DNA of 64,000 nucleotides from Bremia lactucae (lineage: Eukaryota; Oomycota; Peronosporomycetes; Peronosporales; Peronosporaceae), in the NCBI RefSeq assembly GCF_004359215.1, contig NC_090619.1, forward strand, positions 5,239,736 to 5,303,735, written 5' to 3'. Below the pieces are notes generated by a model that saw only the letters and a program-made list of their open reading frames with translations, did no database searches and was not told the origin of the DNA. A program made the translations under genes and the position numbers. Positions 1 to 10,341 of this stretch are shown here, piece after piece. How positions within the stretch are numbered: position 1 is the stretch's first letter; each line of letters begins with the position of its first letter.

Positions 1-149
1 GTCAGTATGGGCGCAACTACCTACTGATCCAGCAACCTCAAGAGAATTTACAAATTCCTTGACAAAAGTTGCACCAGACACACAATCATTATGTCTCTTT
101 GCACCTGACGATGAGGTATGCCTCATCACCTTGATGTTAAAGTGACAAA

Positions 150-1244
150 CGATTTGTCACTTGGAGCCGTAGGGGGCGTCGAATAACTTTATTCGTCGCC
201 AGTCGCTAGAGGGTCGTACGCTCAAATATGATGAGTGCGACATCCCCCAACGAGGATGACGCTGCGTCCAGCGACAGGCGCATCGATAACAGTGATGAAA
301 CGCGTAGTGAAATTTCACTACAAGTTAAGAGATTTACAGTATAATGATGCTTTCATCATGCCGGATTTGGATGACAAATTTGATGTCATCCTAGGTCTAC
401 ATTGGCTCAGAAAGTTTGAGCCAAGAATCAGCTGCAGCATCGATCCCTAAAGATGCCTGCTACTTGTTATTGAGATGGCCATCTGATGAACGTCTTGGAG
501 CTTTTGCAAGCGTATGAATGTCCTACGAGTGAGTGCGATGGCCTCACTTGTGGTACGGTCGCTAGTACGACTGCACAAGATCACAGTGGGATGACTAATC
601 ATCAGCTGCCGGTGGCTGTGCGAATGCACAGGCAGCGCCGAAGGTCCACCACTCGACTAAGTCGAGTGGATTGAGACATGAATGTACGCCTAGCGGGCGA
701 CATCCTTGGAAGATACCGGTTGCCCAAAAGGAGCAGCACGATGACCCTTGGTCGTGTAGATAGTAGACCGTAGAGGACCCGACTATGATAGCGCAATCAC
801 AGTTGGAAGACGTTGAGGAAATAAGTCTCCACGTACTTGAGGAGGAAGCTCCTCAAACAGTTAATGCTAAAGTGATTAAAACTTCAGCACCACGAGCGAT
901 TAAATCCTCGGCAGCCTTTGGATAAGGAGGTCCCAGGAAGAAACCGAGACATTGAATGTCGTGGTTAATGACGGATCAAGGGTAGGCGCTTATACTCTTG
1001 ATCTGTATGCACCTCCTAAGTTAACTTCGGAGATAACTGAATCACCAACCCTAGAACCTAAACGCTTCTTGAGAGATCTGCACTGTGGCAGAATGAAGCA
1101 GATCTGCTTACTCGTCACAGAGGACGAATACGTAGCCGATATTTAGTCAGCGATAATTTTGCAGAGAACGAACGGGTTCTCAGCAGCTCATCGATGGACG
1201 AGAGTGTCCTCGATGTGAAGACTCGGTTTGAGAGATATCAAAAT
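150..1244 (+). pseudogene. gypsy retropepsin and PR-RT linker, broken
   Basis: The frame at 235-450 ends in LDDKFDVILGLHWLRKFEP, which is the C-terminal part of a gypsy aspartic protease (the ILG..WL motif). Upstream, around 185-240, comes a region read as RRQSLEGRTLKYDECDIP. The linker resumes at 486-674 and again at 952-1146 (VVNDGSRVGAYTLDLYAPPK), with stops between. The frame stays in the sense direction up to about 1244, where it meets the inverted block. The part carrying the catalytic DTG is not intact in the window. No function is expected. Confidence 0.75.
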
Positions 1245-1850
1245 AGCTCGGTGCGAATTCTCGCACCGGTCTCAACAGATCCGTTACATATCTGTTAAAT
1301 GTTGCTGGGGCGTTACTAAGCCAGCCTCTGTGGCATTACTAGCCATTCCCAGAGCATCCCACTGGGAGTGCTCACTGCTGTGTACGGGATGTCCCGTTCA
1401 CGCATAAGGATCTGATAAAATCCATCCATCAGGTCCATAGACGAAAGGTGGTTCTCTTAGACATACCATCTATGATTACGTCCTTGTAGGTATCGGCGAT
1501 TGAGCCGGTACTGTTGCAGCATTCTGTTTATTGAATGCGTGCCACTATCCGCCATCCTCCTGTGGCCTTTCACACACAGAAGATCGGAGAGCTATGTGGG
1601 GAGGTTCACTCTCTTACATGACCCGCTTTAAATCGATCGATAAAGAATTTATCGATGACAAGTACTTGTTCACGAGGCAGTGGCCACTGCTTCATGACAC
1701 AGTACTTCAAGCCCGGTTTGAGCTCCATCTCATGTTGAGTGCCTTTATCCTTAGGCAACTCGCATGGAGCAACTTCAGCGAATACATCCCTAAATTCAAT
1801 CAAACCTTTGTATAAAGAATTTGTCTTAAGTGAATCCCAGGATTGAGTAG
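1245..1850 (-). pseudogene. gypsy reverse transcriptase palm segment, inverted relative to its element
   Basis: Read on the minus strand from 1850 down, the segment gives QSWDSLKTNSLYKGLIEFRD, then HEMELKPGLKYC and QWPLPREQV, then RERDIPYTAVSTPSGMLWEW, and ends NAPATFNRYVTDL and RPVREFAPS. That is the conserved N-terminal and palm part of gypsy RT in the right internal order. The flanks are in the opposite orientation. The sense linker stops at 1244 and sense RT resumes at 1851 with YDVFVHSRTTDGKTDV, exactly where the inverted block left off. The simplest reading is an in-place inversion of about 606 bp. The coding sequence also has frameshifts. Confidence 0.8.
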
Positions 1851-2270
1851 TACGATGTATTTGTTCATAGCCGGACTACGGACGGAAAGACGGACGTAAA
1901 GCTCATAAAAACTCACGTTCGTCAGGTTCTTACGCAAATCTCAAGAAGTAAATATTCGCTGCAAGCGAAATATCACTTCTTGGGTGCATCGTCGGAAAGC
2001 AACGCGTGCGCCATGATACCGAAAGATCAAGGCAATTACCGACTGCCCAGGTCCAGTCGATGTCACGGGACTTAGAAAGCTTCATGGGTTAGCGACATAC
2101 TTGCACAAGTACTCACGCAATTAGGCCGAGATGACAGTTCATCTCTCTCGTCTCTTGAAAAAATACGAGAAATGGTTATGGAACGCTTTCTGTCAGCGTT
2201 CCTTTGAGGGCATCAAGCAAAGCTTAATACAATCACCCAACTTGGATTGCAGATTAAGATAGACATTCCA
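1851..2270 (+). pseudogene. gypsy RT thumb/connection, broken
   Basis: Starts with YDVFVHSRTTDGKTDV, the strand after the catalytic YxDD loop, and continues through HVRQVLTQI and a region read as KYSLQAKYHFLGASSESNA. Several frameshifts separate it from the RNase H portion. The catalytic aspartate pair itself is lost at the 1850 junction. This is the direct continuation of the inverted RT block. Confidence 0.65.
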
Positions 2271-2275
2271 TGTGG

Positions 2276-3174
2276 TTTGTGCAAAGCGATTTGCAATCAG
2301 CTGTGCGTTAATGCAATACGATACGGACGGCGCGGAGCGAGTCATTTGTTACCAATCCCCCGTCAACCAGCTGAACGCAATTACCCATTGCGTGACAAGG
2401 AACTCCTTGCCATGACATATTCACTGGCTAAATTAAGGGTCTATCTCCTCGGAGATAGACAGTTTATCGTAAATACGGACCATGCGTCATTACACACGGC
2501 CGTAAGCAGCCCACACCTCTCGCAAAGAATGTCGAGGTGGCTATCGTTCGTCGCGGCGTATAGTTTCTCCGTGGAATATAAATCAGGACTACTTTTTGTC
2601 GTCGCTGATGCGTTATCACGACGACCCGAATTCGAGTCGACTGCGCATTTCAACAGTGAAAATAACCCCACTGTTGCAACACTAATTACGAGTGTTCCAG
2701 TAATAACTTTGTTTGATGACATAAAGAAAGCCTACACAGAAGATAAAGACCTTCTGCGTTTAATGGATCATCTGATGAATCCATCCAATAAATCTCTTAA
2801 ATATTAACGGCTTTATATCAATTGTCATCAAATCGATACACAACACGCAACGGATTACTGTACTACACAGCCATTGCCGGCGACACTCCACGTGTGGTCG
2901 TCCCAACTCACAATGATTTGCACTTTCGCATCATGTATGAGTGTCACAATGCGCCAACAAGTGGGCATCGTGGATGGGAGAAAACTTATATCACAGTAAG
3001 TCGCGACTTTAACTGGCCCCTCTAGTATCAGTTCGTGCGCAAGTACATTCGTGCTTGCGAGGTATGTCAACGGGTGAAGCCTAGCCTTTCATCCCGTGCA
3101 CCTCTTTAACCTCTACCACTTCCGGCAGAGTGTTGGCAGTCCGTATCTATGGACTTCGTCTTCGGATTTTCCAA
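2276..3174 (+). repeat. 899-bp tandem duplication, copy A (RNase H to integrase finger)
   Basis: Copy A matches copy B base for base at an offset of 899 with scattered substitutions. For example the start of the RNase H frame at 2331 corresponds to 3230. It encodes RNase H (NYPLRDKELLAMTY, NTDHASLH, SPHLSQRMSRWLSF, VVADALSRRPEF) and the HHCC finger of integrase (HNDLHFRIMYECHNAPTSGH, CEVCQRVKPS), ending within MDFVFGFSK of the integrase core. In both copies a stop follows FNWPL. Confidence 0.9.
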
Positions 3175-4073
3175 AGCCAGTGATTTGGCAATCACCTGTG
3201 CTTTATGCAATACGATACAATACGGAGGGCGCGGAGCGAGTCATTTGTTACCAATCCCCCGTCAACCAGCTGAACGCAATTACCCATTGCGTGACAAGGA
3301 ACTCCTTGCCATGACATATTTCCTTGCTAAATTTAGGGTCTATCTCCTCGGAAATAGACAGTTTATCGTAAATACGGACCATGCGTCATTACACATGGCC
3401 GTAAGCAGCCCACACCTCTCGCAAAGAATGTCGAGGTGGCTATCGTTCTTCGCGGCGTATAATTTCTTCGTGGAATATAAATCAGGACGACTTTTTGTCG
3501 TCGCTGATGCGTTATCACGACGACCCGAATTCGAGTCGACTGCGCATTTCAACAGTGAAAATAACCCCACTGTTGCAACACTAATTACGAGTGTTCCAAT
3601 AATAACTTTGTTTGATGACATAAAGAAAGCCTACACAGAAGATAAAGACCTTCTGCGTTTAATGGATCATCTGATGAATCCATCCAATAAATCTCTTAAA
3701 TATTAGCGGCTTTATATCGATTGTCATCAAATCGATACACAACACGCAACGGATTACTGTACTACACAGCCATTGCCGGCGACACTCCACGTGTGGTCGT
3801 CCCAACTCACAATGATTTGCACTTTCGCATCATGTATGAGTGTCACAATGCGCCAACAAGTGGGCATCGTGGATGGGAGAAAACTTATATCACAGTAAGT
3901 CGCGACTTTAACTGGCCCCTCTAGTATCAGTTCGTGCGCAAGTACATTCGTGCTTGCGAGATATGTCAACGGGTGAAGCCTAGCCCTTCATCCCGTGCAC
4001 CTCTTTAACCTCTACCACTCTCGGCAGAGTGTTGGCAGTCCGTATCTATGGACTTCGTCTTCGGATTTCCCAA
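3175..4073 (+). repeat. 899-bp tandem duplication, copy B
   Basis: This is the second copy of the RNase H to integrase-finger unit. It runs on past the duplicated part into the rest of integrase, so copy B is the one joined to the downstream element. It differs from copy A at a small number of positions (for instance TYSLAKLRVYLLGD in A against TYFLAKFRVYLLGN in B), so the duplication is real and older than the assembly-type repeats elsewhere in this window. Confidence 0.9.
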
Positions 4074-4410
4074 AGACAGATCCAGCAAGATGGTACATCT
4101 TACTGCAGTACCAGAGCCAATCACGGCTCCGGGATGTGCTTGTGTCTTTATCAACACGGTATCCATACTCCACGGCTTATTCCGTGAACTGGTCTCCGAT
4201 AGAGATCCACGGTCACGGCGGATTTTTGGCAATCCATGTTCCGATCTCCCGGAACACGACTGGCTACGTCAACTTCTGATCATCCGGAGACGGATGGTCA
4301 GACGGAACGCCTCAATCGCGTCCTCGAAGAGATGCATCGAGGTTACGTCCGATCGTATCCGAATTGGAGCGAGTTTTTACCGATGGTCAATTCGCCATCA
4401 ATAATTCGGT
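4048..4410 (+). pseudogene. gypsy integrase catalytic core, frameshifted
   Basis: Fragments in two frames read MDFVFGFPKDRSSKMVHL, LFRELVSDRDPRS and, after a frameshift, HPETDGQTERLNRVLEEMHR and SYPNWSEFLPMVN. These are the conserved core motifs around the second Asp and the Glu of the DDE triad in gypsy integrases (VSDRDP and DGQTERLN). The reading frame changes near 4235, so it cannot be made as one protein. Confidence 0.85.
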
Positions 4411-4923
4411 GCATGCGTCTACAACGCATAATCCGTTTTTTTGTGAATGCTTACACCATCCACGCATACCCACCCAATAAGAGAAATCCTAATTTATGGG
4501 GGGCTTGCACGAGCAAACCATCTCTGAATTATGCTCATCACGCGTCAAAATTACCGACGACGCGAATGATGTCGATGTCGAAGCAATCGGCATCGAAAGA
4601 GAGAAACTCAGCAATAGTGATGACACTTCTGTTCCCAAAAAAATGAATAATACCAGCGAGGAATCCCTCGCTGAAGAAGAGAAAGATCTCATGGCAGTGC
4701 GCACAAAGTGCATTGAAAAAGACAAAACAAATGAGTCAGTAGAGGAATTTCTGCTGGCTCGAGAATCAGTAGTCCGTTTGTACAGGATTCCATAGCTAAC
4801 GCAGTAGACCGGCAGAAATGGAATGCAGACAAGCATGGAAGAGCAAATGTTCTTTCTCATTTAAAATTAACGATCTAGTACTACTGTCTTACCGTAAAGT
4901 TACATAAGCATAAAGTCACTAAT
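4411..4923. other. Integrase-internal spacer, degenerate
   Basis: This stretch links the integrase core to the integrase C-terminal domain. It holds a 99-codon acidic frame at 4496-4795 (GIEREKLSNSDDTSVPKKMN) and, near 4800, a piece read as VDRQKWNADKHGRAN, typical of the segment before the GPF motif in these elements. It is element sequence and holds no separate gene. Confidence 0.55.
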
Positions 4924-5142
4924 TTGGGTAGCAGTAAACTACTACCCAAGTTCATCGGGCCTTTCCGTGTACTGCATTGCAGAGGCAACGCGTACACAAT
5001 AGAACTACCACGAAGGATGCGAACGCATCCTACATTTTACGTTGGTCGGCTTCGCCCTGACCATCAGTACGCAGTTTCTTCCGCGGACGAACCTGACCAT
5101 CCCTTTCAAGAATCCTCAAATATGCTTGTGATCACGATCTAG
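4924..5142 (+). pseudogene. gypsy integrase C-terminal (GPF/Y-type) domain
   Basis: An open stretch of 72 codons reads LLPKFIGPFRVLHCRGNAYT, ELPRRMRTHPTFYVGRLRP. The KFIGPF box and the HP.FYV..L.P ending are the hallmark of the GPY/F module at the integrase C-terminus of Ty3/gypsy chromoviruses. It sits between the integrase core and the chromodomain, as expected. Confidence 0.85.
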
Positions 5143-5495
5143 ACTCTCATGTTGAGTCTGGAGATTCTCATGCCGAATCCGAAAATCCTTAAAATCGCGA
5201 TGAGCTGATGACAGCTCGTCACGAAAAGCGTGATACTTCCGTTCGTACTCCAACAATGAGTACGCACTTTTCGAGCGTTCTTCCAACCGTTCGATACGGT
5301 GAGTCTGCACCGTCTCTTACAACGTGTGACGCTTACCGCGCTCGTAATTAAGACCGTCCTCCAATACATGGAGGAAGTGGTCAAGTTTGTCGATCTTATA
5401 AAACCAGATTCGACCTATGTGTCGGATCTAATTTCCCCTCTCCACCACAACCATTGGTGAATTGCCACGGTGGTCAACATTTTTTTTCTTCCCTT

Positions 5496-5665
5496 GTGGA
5501 ACGCATCGTAGACCACCGGGATGCGAAGGGGCAGCAAACGAATTATCATGTTTGCTGACGCGGTTATCCACCTTCGCATGACAGCTGGGAGCCTCAGTAC
5601 CAGCTGGTTGTTGACGTTGAGGGTCTCGTTGGTCAATATGACGAGATCCATCCGATGGGCAGAAG
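5496..5665 (+). pseudogene. Chromodomain of the gypsy element, with one internal stop
   Basis: In one frame the sequence reads ERIVDHRDAKGQQTNYHVC, a TGA, then RGYPPSHDSWEPQYQLVVDV and EGLVGQYDEIHPMG. This is a chromodomain with its aromatic positions and the SWEP motif. The single TGA falls where the family has Trp (W.GY), so one G-to-A change would explain it. Chromodomains of such elements direct integration towards modified chromatin. Here it is a relic. Confidence 0.8.
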
Positions 5666-6179
5666 GCCCATCAGAAAACACGCGTCCCTGGCGCTTGTAA
5701 TCGATTGCAAAACGTCAATCGAATCGCGCATCTCTATCAAGATGCGAGCCCTTCCCCAGGGCGAAGAAAGGGATCAAACATCCCCTTTCTCTCGATTCGT
5801 GTTGTCGACATAACACGGACAGGGATCACCCCACGTGAGGTATGGAAATTCTGCCTCACGAGACCATCGATGCAGTTTAAATCTTGCTCCTGTTGGAGTT
5901 CGTTTCAAACTTAATGCAAATCGTGTTAAGTTTTTGAAGCCAGGCTTCGCGTCCAATGTCTTTGACATTGCGAATAAACGCGCCCCGGGCTTGCATCAAC
6001 GAGCTTTTATCTCGCTTGTTGTTGTCATTTTTTTTTGAGAAACATCGAGATAAAAATCTTCCTCAGCGCGGAAGTTCTTAGTGCTGGAATCAAGGCCATG
6101 TAGCTTTGTCGCAATGAATAAGTTATAATTATTGTGAGGAGTAGACTCTCCGGACAACTACTGACTAGCCGTTCGGGCA

Positions 6180-6340
6180 AAAGCAACGGCTTTGTAATCT
6201 TTGTCAACACGACATACTGCCCTAATGGGTTTCTTTGTGAACTGGTTTCGGACCGATACCCCTGTTCACGGCGAAGTTTTAGCAATCCGTGTTCGAATCA
6301 CTTGGAATACGGTTTAAAATGTCTACTTCTGACCATCGTG
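6180..6340 (+). pseudogene. Second, separate integrase fragment
   Basis: A frame at 6134-6499 contains FVIFVNTTYCPNGFLCELVS and DRYPCSRRSFSNP. It is a diverged version of the integrase core segment already seen at 4140-4240 (LFRELVSDRDP). It lies downstream of the chromodomain, where integrase does not belong. It therefore comes from another copy of the family, or from a rearrangement. Confidence 0.6.
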
Positions 6341-7106
6341 AAACAGATAGTCAAACAGAACAAGCAATTATGTCTTCGACAAGATACTGCGAGGATACGT
6401 CGGCCTGTTTACGAGTTGGAGGTGGATCTTGCTAACGGAAGAATTTGCCACAACCCGGTGTACGCATCAACAAAGCATAAGTCGTTCTCTGGGGCATGAC
6501 GAGAAGTTTTATTGTCTGCACTTCCCTGAGTGGTATCCACTGAAGCAGGGGTACCACAAGAACTGTTATCACGATGGCTTACGCCATCGTCATCACCACG
6601 CACAGGGTTAGGTGCGGGTGACGGCACGGGAGACGGTCCTGGCGATGGGGACCATCCTCATCGTCGGACCAAACATGCTATTGCGAGCGCTATTAGCAAG
6701 CTATTCGATTGAGCCCTCATTCGAAGGCTCATAGTCAGTTGCGTGACGAAATTCAGCGACTGGGTTCGACTGTCCCCGAGTCGGCCATCTCGTCCGACTC
6801 GCATTCATAGTCGACCGCCAAAAGAGAGGTCGCACTCACGTGGTGACTCACCAGCACCCGCAACATTAAGTGTTGCGGGAAAAGATGATACTAAGGGAGA
6901 CGAAATGTCTGCCGCAAGAGACACTAATGCGTCGCCCGCGGCTTCATGTACCGCAGCCCGAAAGTTCCGCACTATACGCTGACCGCATGGACCCGTCAAC
7001 CATGCGATAGAATTGAAATGATGGTTTTGACCAATAAGCATCGTTTTCACTTAAGTGGTCTTATAGTAACCACTCTATTCAATGACAGTCGCAGTGATGG
7101 TCGTTT

Positions 7107-7121
7107 CGGGGGGGGATGGGG
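7107..7121 (+). other. Polypurine tract of the gypsy element
   Basis: A G-rich run (CGGGGGGGGATGGGG) lies immediately before a TGTA start and is positioned as the plus-strand primer site next to the 3' LTR. The same layout occurs inverted at 53626-53645. Confidence 0.65.
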
Positions 7122-7524
7122 TGTATCGTTACATTAAATTAACACTTAAGGGTTGTTAATAAAAACATTATCTAAAAGGTGGATAATATTTTGGGAATAC
7201 TACTTTACGTGGTAATATTCGAAAAGCTTATTCATTAATAGATATATGCCTTTATGTCTACTTACTCCGCGGTCCATTCAGCACTGGACGCGCGCAAAGA
7301 GAGAGACAGATAAGACTTTATTACATGTATTGTATGAGTATAATTAAGTTAGTATTATATGGATAAAAACAGAAGAACTTAATTATATTAAATACAGTTT
7401 ACTTTTACCCCTCTTTAAAGCAAGTGTTTTAAAGAGTACTAGTGTACGTGTGGCACCACTTGCCCTGAAGCAGTGCAAAGTGGACTTGTACTGAAGCAGT
7501 ACAAGTCGGCAGTGTCCCGTTACA
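7122..7524 (+). repeat. 3' LTR of the gypsy element (about 403 bp)
   Basis: It begins TGTATCGTTACAT directly after the polypurine tract and ends GTGTCCCGTTACA. The short inverted TGTA/TACA termini with TG...CA ends are those of an LTR. A related LTR lies at 53152-53625 in the other orientation. The partner 5' LTR lies outside the window, so its age cannot be judged. Confidence 0.6.
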
Positions 7525-7688
7525 CTTGCCACTAAGCCCAAACTCTTCAACTAATAACTCCTTAGTTCCATGCTCACGGATCGTCTTCTCTGAAAGTTAC
7601 ATCTACTGAGTATAAAGTACGTAATAATAAAGAATTCGAAACCGCCTTAATCAAGCAATTCTATAGAGAGTATCTTGAAGTTTGATAT

Positions 7689-7697
7689 TTACTGAAT
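7689..7697. repeat. Target-site duplication, left (TTACTGAAT)
   Basis: Nine bases directly left of the MULE terminal inverted repeat are repeated without mismatch at 12372-12380. Nine base pairs is the characteristic duplication length of Mutator-like elements. Confidence 0.9.
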
Positions 7698-7857
7698 GGC
7701 CGCGGCTATGGCCACAGACATAACTACAACGGCCACAGACATAACTACTACGGCCACAGACAAAAGTACTAGGGCCACAGAAATATAGTAAACTTACAAC
7801 ATGCTAAATTATGATTGGTTGAAATTTCGAAATCATGTATACTGACAATAAAAATCC
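7698..7857 (+). repeat. MULE left terminal inverted repeat
   Basis: About 160 bp matches the reverse complement of 12234-12371 with scattered mismatches. It includes the GC-rich tip, the 21-bp subterminal repeats, and the block AACATGCTAAATTATGATTG. Compared with the right end it has one extra 21-bp unit. Long repeats of this type are usual for MULEs. Confidence 0.9.
7710..7790 (+). repeat. 21-bp tandem repeats in the MULE terminus
   Basis: Three full units (7710-7730, 7731-7751, 7752-7772) plus a partial one start with GGCCACAGAC and end AACTACNAC or a variant. The right terminus has the inverted version with one unit fewer. Subterminal repeats like these are candidate transposase binding sites. 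Confidence 0.85.
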
Positions 7858-7946
7858 CTTTTTTATTTCTATTGACCGATTTTCTGTGACCTGTCGGACT
7901 GCGGCGATGCTAGCATGAGCTTCCCCCACGTGTTTTTTTGCCGTGC

Positions 7947-8002
7947 TTCTCTCTCTTTCTTTCTCTCTCTTTCTTTCTCTCTCTGTCCCTCTCTCTCTGT
8001 CC

Positions 8003-8029
<27 letters not shown>
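7947..8029. repeat. CT-rich microsatellite
   Basis: A run of CT dinucleotides with interspersed CTTT and TCCC steps lies inside the MULE, 5' of the transposase coding remnant. It gives spurious Arg/Glu-rich frames on the minus strand, which I do not treat as genes. Confidence 0.9.
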
Positions 8030-8033
<4 letters not shown>

Positions 8034-9789
8034 CCTTAGCTTTATAGAGAACATTCTTGACTGTGCCGATCCTCACTCAATCTGCCATTTTCTCTGATTT
8101 ATCTGATTTCACCGCTATTCACCGCACTAACGACTATTAATTTTCAATGGACGCTGAGCAGCAGGAAAACAGACAGTTCGCTGAGCGCAAGGCCGTGGAA
8201 GAACATATCAGTAAGATGGCGGCTGCAAAGGGCTATGGAGTGTCACCAAATCCTCTGACAAGCAAAGAGATGGCAGACAAGTTGTTCACTATAAATGTGA
8301 TCGTGGAGGTTTAGACCGAAATGGTCACAGACTTTCCAAAAAAAAGAAGTCGAATGGCAAAAGCCAGTGCCCTCATTGACTGCCGTTTTAAAAGAGCCGG
8401 ATCAGAAGCAACAGGTAAGCTATGCAATATTTTTGAGTAATTCACTGAAGACATCAATGTATTAACAATCTCTACCTTTCTTACAGACAGCACCTGATCC
8501 TTTATAGTCACTTGCAATGAACAACCACGACTCCTTCACATCGACGACTGTCCATCCAGTACTCGAATCTCGAAGGCCCAAGAGGAGGAAGTTGCCGGAC
8601 TCTTCCAGTCTAATGTGAAAGCCCGACATGTCCAGACCATTTTGAAGGAGCAAGATGTGTCATTGGAGATCACCAAACGGAAACTTTGGAATATCAAGCA
8701 AAAGATGCCATAGAAAAGCTTGATGAACGAACCCCAATGGAAACGCTGTACCAAACTTTCTCGGGTTACGGATCTGAAATAGACATCGAGAAGGACGCCT
8801 CGGGGGCACAACGCCCATCTCTTTTTTTGCGCATCTAAGAAACGTGGAGCTTGTTCGGAACCACTGCGTGTGCTTTTGCTGTATTGCACATACAAAACCA
8901 GCAAAATACGATTTCTTCTGCTAAACACAAATCTTTATTCGACGTTCTTTGCCGCCTTTGTTTTCATGAAGAGCGAGGATGCCAACTCGTACATGATCGC
9001 AATAAAATTTGTCCGACGATTGTTCCATGATGATCATCTTCCAAAAAAATTGTGATTGGCCGAGAGCTTGCGCTAATGAGTGCATTACATAGCACTTTTC
9101 CCGCAGCATCCATCATACTTTGCATGTGTCACATTGAAAAGAACGTCGTCGCCAAATGTAAACTTCATTTTGCTGGGGAAGATGACGAACAGTGGAAAGC
9201 ATTCTTAAAAGGATAAAGAATGGTAACGTGTCAACTTCTTTTCTCTCTCTTTTTCTGCTTGCCATTGGGAATGTTCATTCTAATTTGTCTCGCTTTAATT
9301 CTTATTTTTGTACAGGTCGCCTATTCGAATACAAGAAATGAATTCGAGGAAAACTGGGAAGCATTCCGGAGCAGTTGGATGAAAATCACACAAATTTTAT
9401 TGAATTTTTGTCAACGACATGGATCAATCCGCACAAGGAGTAGTTTGTTCGGGCGTGGACATATTCGATACGGCCTTTCGGTCAGACCGTCACCTCCCGC
9501 GGAGAGGGTGCCCACAGTATCGTAAAAGAATTTATCGCAAGCAGCATGGAAAATCTTCTTGGATGCTGTGAACGGATGATTCAGTCGACCGAAAGCTTCC
9601 AAATTGAATATACTTCAGGACTAGCCAAGCAGCAACTGAAGATCTTACCTTTTGGGCAGCCTACCCCACGTGGAAACATTTTTTAAGATGTCAATATAAA
9701 TATCTCCTATTATGCCTTTTTGGAGAGGTAAGATTGAAATATTCGAGTGGTATTGTGCCTGCATCGTCACTTCAATCATTTATTGACTA

Positions 9790-9818
9790 CATATACATAT
9801 ATATATATATATATATAC
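9790..9818. repeat. TA microsatellite inside the MULE
   Basis: A run of alternating TA bases lies a few bases before the long perfect hairpin at 9823-9888. It recurs at 11292-11320 in the second copy. Confidence 0.9.
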
Positions 9819-9822
9819 TATA

Positions 9823-9888
9823 CGTCGAGCTTTTTCCAGCTGTAAATACAAATAACTATTTGTATTTACAGCTGGAAAAAGCTCGACG
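9823..9888. repeat. Perfect 32-bp-arm palindrome with a 2-base loop
   Basis: Arms 9823-9854 and 9857-9888 are exact reverse complements around AC. The arm starts CGTCGAGCTTTTTCCAGC. The palindrome interrupts the C-terminal half of the transposase region. The same palindrome is at 11325-11390 in the duplicate. Confidence 0.95.
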
Positions 9889-10340
9889 TCCGTTGGCAGA
9901 TCGTCCAAATCCATGCACCTCCACTTTTACTACTGTCTGAAGGATACCTTGTGAGCGCCGGTTGCGGGTGATCATCGAAAATGAGAGGATTGAATTGAAT
10001 GATATAGATGTGCATTGGCACCTCCATCAACTTACTCCACCACGTCCTCCTGTTGTTGACCAACCTGACAATGTTTTACGAGCCTTACTTGAAAGAGTTC
10101 AAGAAAACAATCAAAATCTTCCTGAACACCAGAAAGAGGCAGTATTGAACGATTTGACAGATTATCGCAGGTGTTTTTAATTATTATTTTTTGTTCTTCT
10201 TTGTTGTTTCGATGGGTGCATTTAATTGCTAACGCACTTTAGATTAGCAAACACCACAGGTTCTAGACGAGCCGGAAGTTACGCGAACAAAAGGAAGGCC
10301 TAGCATAAGCAACAACACCTCTACGCAACGAGACCCGTCA

Positions 10341-10341
10341 N
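10341..10341. other. Single N, assembly join
   Basis: The N sits exactly between the two identical 1501-bp blocks. The left block ends AGACCCGTCA and the right block starts AAACGTGGAGC. Confidence 0.95.

Larger units (their letters stand above)
1..7524 (+). mobile_element. Degenerate Ty3/gypsy chromovirus, 3' portion (left end outside window)
   Basis: Reading left to right on the + strand I see protease, linker, an inverted reverse-transcriptase block, RT thumb, RNase H, integrase with its HHCC finger, integrase C-terminal domain and chromodomain, then a polypurine tract and a 3' LTR. This is the domain order of Ty3/gypsy chromoviruses. All parts carry stops and frameshifts, so the copy is dead. 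The 5' LTR and most of gag lie outside the window. The stretch from about 5670 to 7100 is a poorly readable tail. It holds a second small integrase fragment and low-complexity coding-like sequence, which suggests either a composite of two copies or an insertion of related sequence. Confidence 0.85.
8148..10180 (+). pseudogene. MULE transposase with FAR1-type N-terminal finger, broken
   Basis: The first frame starts at the ATG at 8148 (MDAEQQENRQFAERKAVEEH). A frameshift follows, then HYKCDRGG and SNGKSQCP, the start of a FAR1-type zinc finger. An intron-like gap (8415-8486, GTAAGC...TTACAG) is followed by SFIVTCNE and NHDSF. The transposase core reads VIGRELALMSALHSTFPAAS and CHIEKNVVAKCKLHF, and after a second intron-like gap (9223-9315) NEFEENWEAFRSSW, TWINPHKE, a stop, FVRAWTYSI and EGAHSIVKEFIASSMENLL. 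These are standard MULE transposase motifs. The stops at W-type and K-type positions and the frameshifts mean no full protein is made. A C-terminal frame follows at 9962-10180 (NLPEHQKEAVLNDLTDYRR). Confidence 0.85.
8840..10340 (+). repeat. Exact 1501-bp duplicate, copy 1 (ends at the N)
   Basis: Every base I compared is the same as 10342-11842 at an offset of 1502. The copy ends at the base before the N. All frames inside it recur with identical translations. This looks like an unmerged contig overlap and not a biological tandem repeat. Confidence 0.9.

Noticed and set aside
7804..8076. Minus-strand Arg/Glu-rich frames of 90 and 61 codons
   Set aside because: They are the translation of the CT microsatellite and not a gene.
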